From Methanoregulaceae archaeon UXB-2016 (lineage in GTDB: Archaea; Halobacteriota; Methanomicrobia; Methanomicrobiales; Methanospirillaceae), in contig SISS01000035.1 in NCBI GenBank assembly GCA_004332335.1, positions 1 to 50,281 on the forward strand: a DNA stretch of 50,281 nucleotides. The letters are read 5' to 3'. Both the position numbers and the translations under genes were made by a program. The notes beneath the pieces were generated by a model. That model was given only the letters and a program-made list of their open reading frames with translations. It did not search any database and was not told where the DNA came from. Below, piece after piece: positions 46,457 to 50,281 of this stretch (its first letter is position 1; each line of letters opens with the position of its first letter).

Positions 46457-48325
46457 CTACTCGATCCAGTCGTCGAGCGTCCTTCTGGTCCGTGCTTCCT
46501 GCGGTTGAACGCCGCGTGCTGGCCGGAGCGCCTGTCGCTCCTCCGGGTCCGTCCACTCCAGGTCCTCGTCCTCGAGCAATGGCGTGATGTAGTTGCTCAG
46601 GACGTATGCCTTTCCGCGGTCCAGCAATATCGCGATCTCCTCCACGGTAAAGGGTCGCAACGAGCAGATCTCGACGACGAGACGCTGCACGTGTTCGACA
46701 GATTTGCTCCGTGACCCCAGCTCCGAGAGTTCGTACTGCAACTGCGGGGGGAGCTCCTCGAGCAGACGATGGGATCCATCGCCCTCTCCCGTCCCCTTTC
46801 CGGATCCCAAACCCCCAGGGCTGTCTCCGCCTCCTACTTCGATGAGAAGCGGAGACGCCACGTAGAACGTATGCGCGCCGTGTTTATGCTGAATGACAAG
46901 GTTCGCATCACTCAATCGCCGCAGGAGAACGCTCACCTGGTACATCTCGAGTCCGGTGGCCTTCCGGCACTTCTCGTTCGTTATCTGCTCGTTCTCGAGC
47001 GCGAGATGAAGTATGCGGACCTCCGCCTCGGAGAGGTTGTGCTCCTGCAACCGGACCACCCAGGACAGATCCGCGTCATCGAGCAGATTATGGAACATGA
47101 ACGACGCGGTAAAGGTGTTCTTCTCTCTCGATGACTCGAATCTCGGCAGGGAGAGATGCACCTCCTTCATCTTCTGCCGCATCACGCCGATCCCGGTCCC
47201 CTTGTTCTCCGCATACAGTGTGTCGTGCAGGGCCGCGGCGATCGTCGGGTTCCGCGTCTCCGAGTGGAGCTCGCCGAGTTGATCGACGGGGATAAGCGAA
47301 TACCCTGGATTTCGGAACTCCAAGCGGTCCGAGAAGTGAATGATCTGCACCGGCCCGTATTGCTGATAGTTCCGGTGCATCACCGCGTTGACGAGCGCCT
47401 CCCGGATCACCCGGTCGGGAATCCGCGGTTTCTCCTGTCGCTGAAGCTCCCGTTCCGGCAGCGAGACCGTCCTGGGGAGATCGGCCAGAATGTTTGCTCG
47501 GAGTCGGGGTATCACCTTGAAGAGCGGTCCCAGAAATTCAGCGGATTGAAAGGATTCGTCAGCGTCCGTGATCCATCGTGTTCCTGGAACTCGACTGTAG
47601 TCGATCCGTGCCATCGGCAGGTGTTGTCGCAGCGCCTTGGCGGTTCCGAACAGGATCAACCCGGCGATCGTCGGAACAAGCCTGTCTCCGTCAAAGGACA
47701 GGCACCTGATCGAGCGGAGAAGGTCATTATCCTCGAGATCCAGTTCCGCCGCAGTCGGATTCGCTTTCTCCCGGTCTCGGCGGTACACCTTGACGGCCTC
47801 GTAATCGATATCATCGATCGTCGCCTCCCGGACCGGGGTCGTATCGAAAGTAAGGTGACTTCGGGCCTGAAAGAACTCCTGGAGATCATGCTGCGTGCAT
47901 CGCTGATCCGTCGAGCCGCTCCGACGATATGCACCTCGGGGAAGACCGTGCTTGGTCAGATGGACCGGCTTGAGGGTGGGCGGTGCTTCGGGAATATACG
48001 CGACGATTCCGACCCTCCCCTTGATAGACTCAACGGTAATACGTGGATGGATCGGCGGTGTCAACTGATCCGGATCGCCGCACTTTGTCACGAAGTCCTG
48101 CTGGATCTTATCGGGATCACTGACGCCTTCAAGGGTGTAGCGTCCATCGGGCTGCTTGATGACGCCGAGAAGGATGTATCCTCCGTTCATTCCGGGCTCG
48201 TTTGAAAATGCCGATACCGTCTCGAGAATGGATTTACCGACCTGATCGCGCGCTGCCTTGGCCTCAATGCGAGTGTGTTCGTCAAGAGTATTGAGTTCGT
48301 CGAGTAATTCGGCCAGTGACCGCAT
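46457..48325 (-). CDS. AlbA_2 DNA-binding / HATPase domain protein (COG2865-like)
   Basis: This 622-residue protein starts with an AlbA_2 (formerly AAA_4) domain: EAKAARDQVGKSILETVSAF, then GGYILLGVIKQPDGRY. Around 300-400 it has a GHKL-ATPase-like domain with PDRVIREALVNAVMHRNY (N-box) and NKGTGIGVMRQ. Winged-helix segments follow, and the C-terminus carries a second helical/winged part (VEEIAILLDRGKAYVLSNYI). Such proteins are often called putative transcriptional regulators or ATP-dependent helicases and are common in defence islands. The role here is unknown. It runs opposite to the genes around it and is flanked by the two HsdS fragments. Confidence 0.85.
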   Translation of the reverse strand: MRSLAELLDELNTLDEHTRIEAKAARDQVGKSILETVSAFSNEPGMNGGYILLGVIKQPDGRYTLEGVSDPDKIQQDFVTKCGDPDQLTPPIHPRITVESIKGRVGIVAYIPEAPPTLKPVHLTKHGLPRGAYRRSGSTDQRCTQHDLQEFFQARSHLTFDTTPVREATIDDIDYEAVKVYRRDREKANPTAAELDLEDNDLLRSIRCLSFDGDRLVPTIAGLILFGTAKALRQHLPMARIDYSRVPGTRWITDADESFQSAEFLGPLFKVIPRLRANILADLPRTVSLPERELQRQEKPRIPDRVIREALVNAVMHRNYQQYGPVQIIHFSDRLEFRNPGYSLIPVDQLGELHSETRNPTIAAALHDTLYAENKGTGIGVMRQKMKEVHLSLPRFESSREKNTFTASFMFHNLLDDADLSWVVRLQEHNLSEAEVRILHLALENEQITNEKCRKATGLEMYQVSVLLRRLSDANLVIQHKHGAHTFYVASPLLIEVGGGDSPGGLGSGKGTGEGDGSHRLLEELPPQLQYELSELGSRSKSVEHVQRLVVEICSLRPFTVEEIAILLDRGKAYVLSNYITPLLEDEDLEWTDPEERQALRPARGVQPQEARTRRTLDDWIE

Positions 48326-48460
48326 GATCAGAATGACTCCAAGTCTACTAAGAGTTCGTCAACCAGTCTCATCAGAATTTCCATTCGGCAGGAGGCCATA
48401 CCGAGTCCCGAAGCATCATCGTACCCTCGTGTTCCTTCAACCGATAACATTGATGGCGAG

Positions 48461-48766
48461 GTGGCCGGCGCTCGCGAGCGTGTCGAGGCGCTGACGCAGG
48501 CCGTCCTCGCCAAGGCGTTCCGCGGCGAACTCGTGCCGACGGAGGCCGAGCTCGCCTGGCGTGAGGGGCGGGAGTACGAGCCGGCCGGCGCGCTGCTCGA
48601 GCGGGTGCGGGCCGGGCGGGAGGACAAGCCGTCAAAGCGTAACCGGTGCCCGACAGTCCAGGCGGACATATGCAACGAATTGAAAAATAAGTCGACGAAC
48701 ATTGATTTCTGTCTGTGCGGAATCAATTATTCTGACATGAGAGAAAGCACTTTCACGCCGCGGTAA
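48461..48766 (+). pseudogene. Type I restriction HsdS C-terminal fragment (copy 2)
   Basis: The frame reads ARERVEALTQAVLAKAFRGE then LVPTEAELAWREGREYEPAG and ALLERVRAGRED, a clear HsdS tail of about 55 residues. The rest of the frame (to 48766) is AT-rich and unrelated. The similarity to copy 1 is high enough to suggest both come from one or related hsdS genes. No hsdM or hsdR is present. Confidence 0.8.
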
Positions 48767-48782
48767 AAGCGTTTTATTGCCA

Positions 48783-50281
48783 TTGAATCCCCATCTACTT
48801 GAGGGGATTGAGCTGAAGCTGCTGATAGATACGAATATTATAATCTACCGTGAGGACGACCGCGTTATCTCTCAGAATATTCGGGATCTCTTCGCGCTTT
48901 TGAATAATGTACCCGTCGAGATCTACGTTCACCCTGCCTCTGTTACGGATATCCGGCGCGATTCCGATGCTCGAAGGAGAGAGGTGATACTATCGAAAAT
49001 TCGTACGTATCACGAATTGTCCGACCCCCCGATGGCCGCCAGGGATACCGCATTCACCGCCCTTGTCGGAGAGCCCAGACAACCCCAGGACCGCGTCGAC
49101 AATGAAATCCTGTACGCGGTGAGCAAAGGTGCAGTCGATTTCCTTATCACAGAAGATACAGGGATCCATCAGAAGGCAGCCATAATTGCCGAGAACGAAC
49201 GTGTTCTCCATGTCGATGATGCTTTAGATTATTTCAAGAGGTTGTTGCCACCGAGAGATCGCCGCACCACTCCACCCTCCATGAGAGAGGAGTATCTGTA
49301 TAACCTGAACCATGCCGACCCCATCTTCGATTCCCTCAAACAGGAGTACCCGCGAGACGGGGAATCGCCATCATTCGAGGAATGGTTCGATAAAAAGGTA
49401 CGGGAGCACCACAAATGTTACGTCAGTTATCAGGCGGAAGATCGGATCGGCGCGATTCTCATCACGAAGTTCGAGGATGAAGCGATCGAGGCCACCCCCT
49501 CCTTACCCCAGAAGAAGCGACTGAAGATCGCCACCATGAAGGTCGCAGATTATGGCCAAAAAATCGGAGAATTATTCCTCAAGTTGTCATTCGACGCCGC
49601 AGTACAGAATGGTGTCACTGAAGTTTATCTCACCCATTTCACTCAGGCGGGGGATCGACTCGTCGAGTTAATCCAGGAATACGGGTTCGAGAAGGTCGGA
49701 GTGAATCCGCGGGGCGAGGAGGTGTATCTGAAAGAGCTGGTCGTCGAAGACCCGTCCCTCATCGAGAAGTCCCCGAGGACCATTTATCGCAAGTATTACC
49801 CAACCGTCTACGACGGGCCATTAGTGAAGAAATGGATCATCCCGATTCTTCCGGAATACCACGATAAACTGTTCACCGACACGCCACGGCGACAGACTAC
49901 TTTAGCCGAACATGGGGGAGGTTTCATTGTCGAGGGGAATGCGATAAAGAAGGCCTATCTCTGCAACACCCGTGCAAGAACGATGGAGGAGGGAGACATC
50001 GTGCTCTTCTATCGATCCCACGATGATTCCGCAATCACTTCACTTGGTGTTATTGAAGAGGTACGTCTGGACGTCACCCAAAATGCCGAAATCGCGCGCC
50101 TCGTCGGTAAGCGAACGGTGTATTCGCCCGAAGAGATTGAGGCGTTCAGGAAGCCTCTCACTATCATCCTGTTCCGTCACGTCACCCATTTTCCAACACC
50201 GATAAAAATTGACCGTCTGATTAGCCAGGGGGTTCTGAAATGGGCTCCCGCAAGCGTAAACATTCTATCAGATGAGGGGTA
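48783..50281 (+). CDS. PIN nuclease - GNAT acetyltransferase - PUA/EVE-like fusion (partial at right edge)
   Basis: The frame is open for about 500 codons to the window end. The first part is a PIN domain: KLLIDTNIIIYRE (first Asp), DNEILYAVSKGAVDFLITED (further acidic residues). The middle (about 200-330) looks like a GNAT fold: CYVSYQAEDRIGAILITKFE, LKIATMKVADYGQKIGELFL, TEVYLTHF and YGFEKVGVNPRG. After WIIPILPEYHDKLF (about 350) comes a PUA/EVE/ASCH-like domain: AYLCNTRARTMEEGDIVLFY, SLGVIEEVRLD, then PLTIILFRHVTHFPTPIKID. No ATG is near; TTG 48783 is the first usable start, and CTG 48813 after GAGGGG is an alternative. PIN suggests RNA cleavage, GNAT acetylation and the third domain nucleic-acid recognition. 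Together this could be a toxin-like or defence protein. Confidence 0.75.
   Translation, partial: MNPHLLEGIELKLLIDTNIIIYREDDRVISQNIRDLFALLNNVPVEIYVHPASVTDIRRDSDARRREVILSKIRTYHELSDPPMAARDTAFTALVGEPRQPQDRVDNEILYAVSKGAVDFLITEDTGIHQKAAIIAENERVLHVDDALDYFKRLLPPRDRRTTPPSMREEYLYNLNHADPIFDSLKQEYPRDGESPSFEEWFDKKVREHHKCYVSYQAEDRIGAILITKFEDEAIEATPSLPQKKRLKIATMKVADYGQKIGELFLKLSFDAAVQNGVTEVYLTHFTQAGDRLVELIQEYGFEKVGVNPRGEEVYLKELVVEDPSLIEKSPRTIYRKYYPTVYDGPLVKKWIIPILPEYHDKLFTDTPRRQTTLAEHGGGFIVEGNAIKKAYLCNTRARTMEEGDIVLFYRSHDDSAITSLGVIEEVRLDVTQNAEIARLVGKRTVYSPEEIEAFRKPLTIILFRHVTHFPTPIKIDRLISQGVLKWAPASVNILSDEG

Overview
The window looks like a chromosomal segment of a GC-rich methanogenic euryarchaeon, most likely Methanomicrobiales. 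This is inferred from archaeal informational genes (TBP, intron-bearing tRNA-Tyr, MCM helicase, replication factor C small subunit, prefoldin beta, an Lhr-type helicase, an RPA-associated protein), TATA-box promoters, and a methanogen-style PAS sensor kinase. The genus is not established.

Layout. Positions 1-1870 are gene-poor: a HicBA toxin-antitoxin pair whose antitoxin has lost its start codon, then a 340-bp cluster of TGTGG/CCACA repeats that resembles a set of replication-initiator sites. Positions 1870-25700 are mostly housekeeping: tRNA-Tyr, a LeuA-family synthase, a REC-PAS-histidine kinase, prefoldin beta, a peptidyl-prolyl isomerase/GNAT/DUF2156 operon, an AEC transporter, a double-META lipoprotein, an rfcS-mcm operon in which MCM carries a homing-endonuclease intein, a divergent operon (RPA-associated protein, phosphoesterase, Lhr helicase), a CDF metal transporter, a zinc-ribbon protein, a P-type ATPase, TBP and a lipoprotein.

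Positions 25826-38217 hold a complete type I-E CRISPR-Cas locus: a 33-repeat array on the minus strand, the genes cas3-cas8e-cse2-cas7e-cas5e-cas6e-cas1-cas2 on the plus strand, and a 20-repeat array on the plus strand. Both leaders face the cas genes and share a short element touching the first repeat. The oldest repeat of array 1 has the sequence of the array 2 repeat, so the arrays probably share an ancestor.

Positions 38218-50281 are accessory DNA, AT-richer in parts: gene fragments, a zinc-ribbon fragment, a broken MazF-type toxin, a type III restriction-modification operon with a DUF1016 nuclease gene between mod and res, an AlbA_2/HATPase protein flanked by two fragments of type I HsdS C-termini, and a PIN-acetyltransferase-PUA/EVE-like fusion running off the right edge. 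Together with CRISPR this is a defence island with repeated gain and loss. The PIN-GNAT-EVE fusion and the nuclease-containing type III operon are the best candidates for something not well described.
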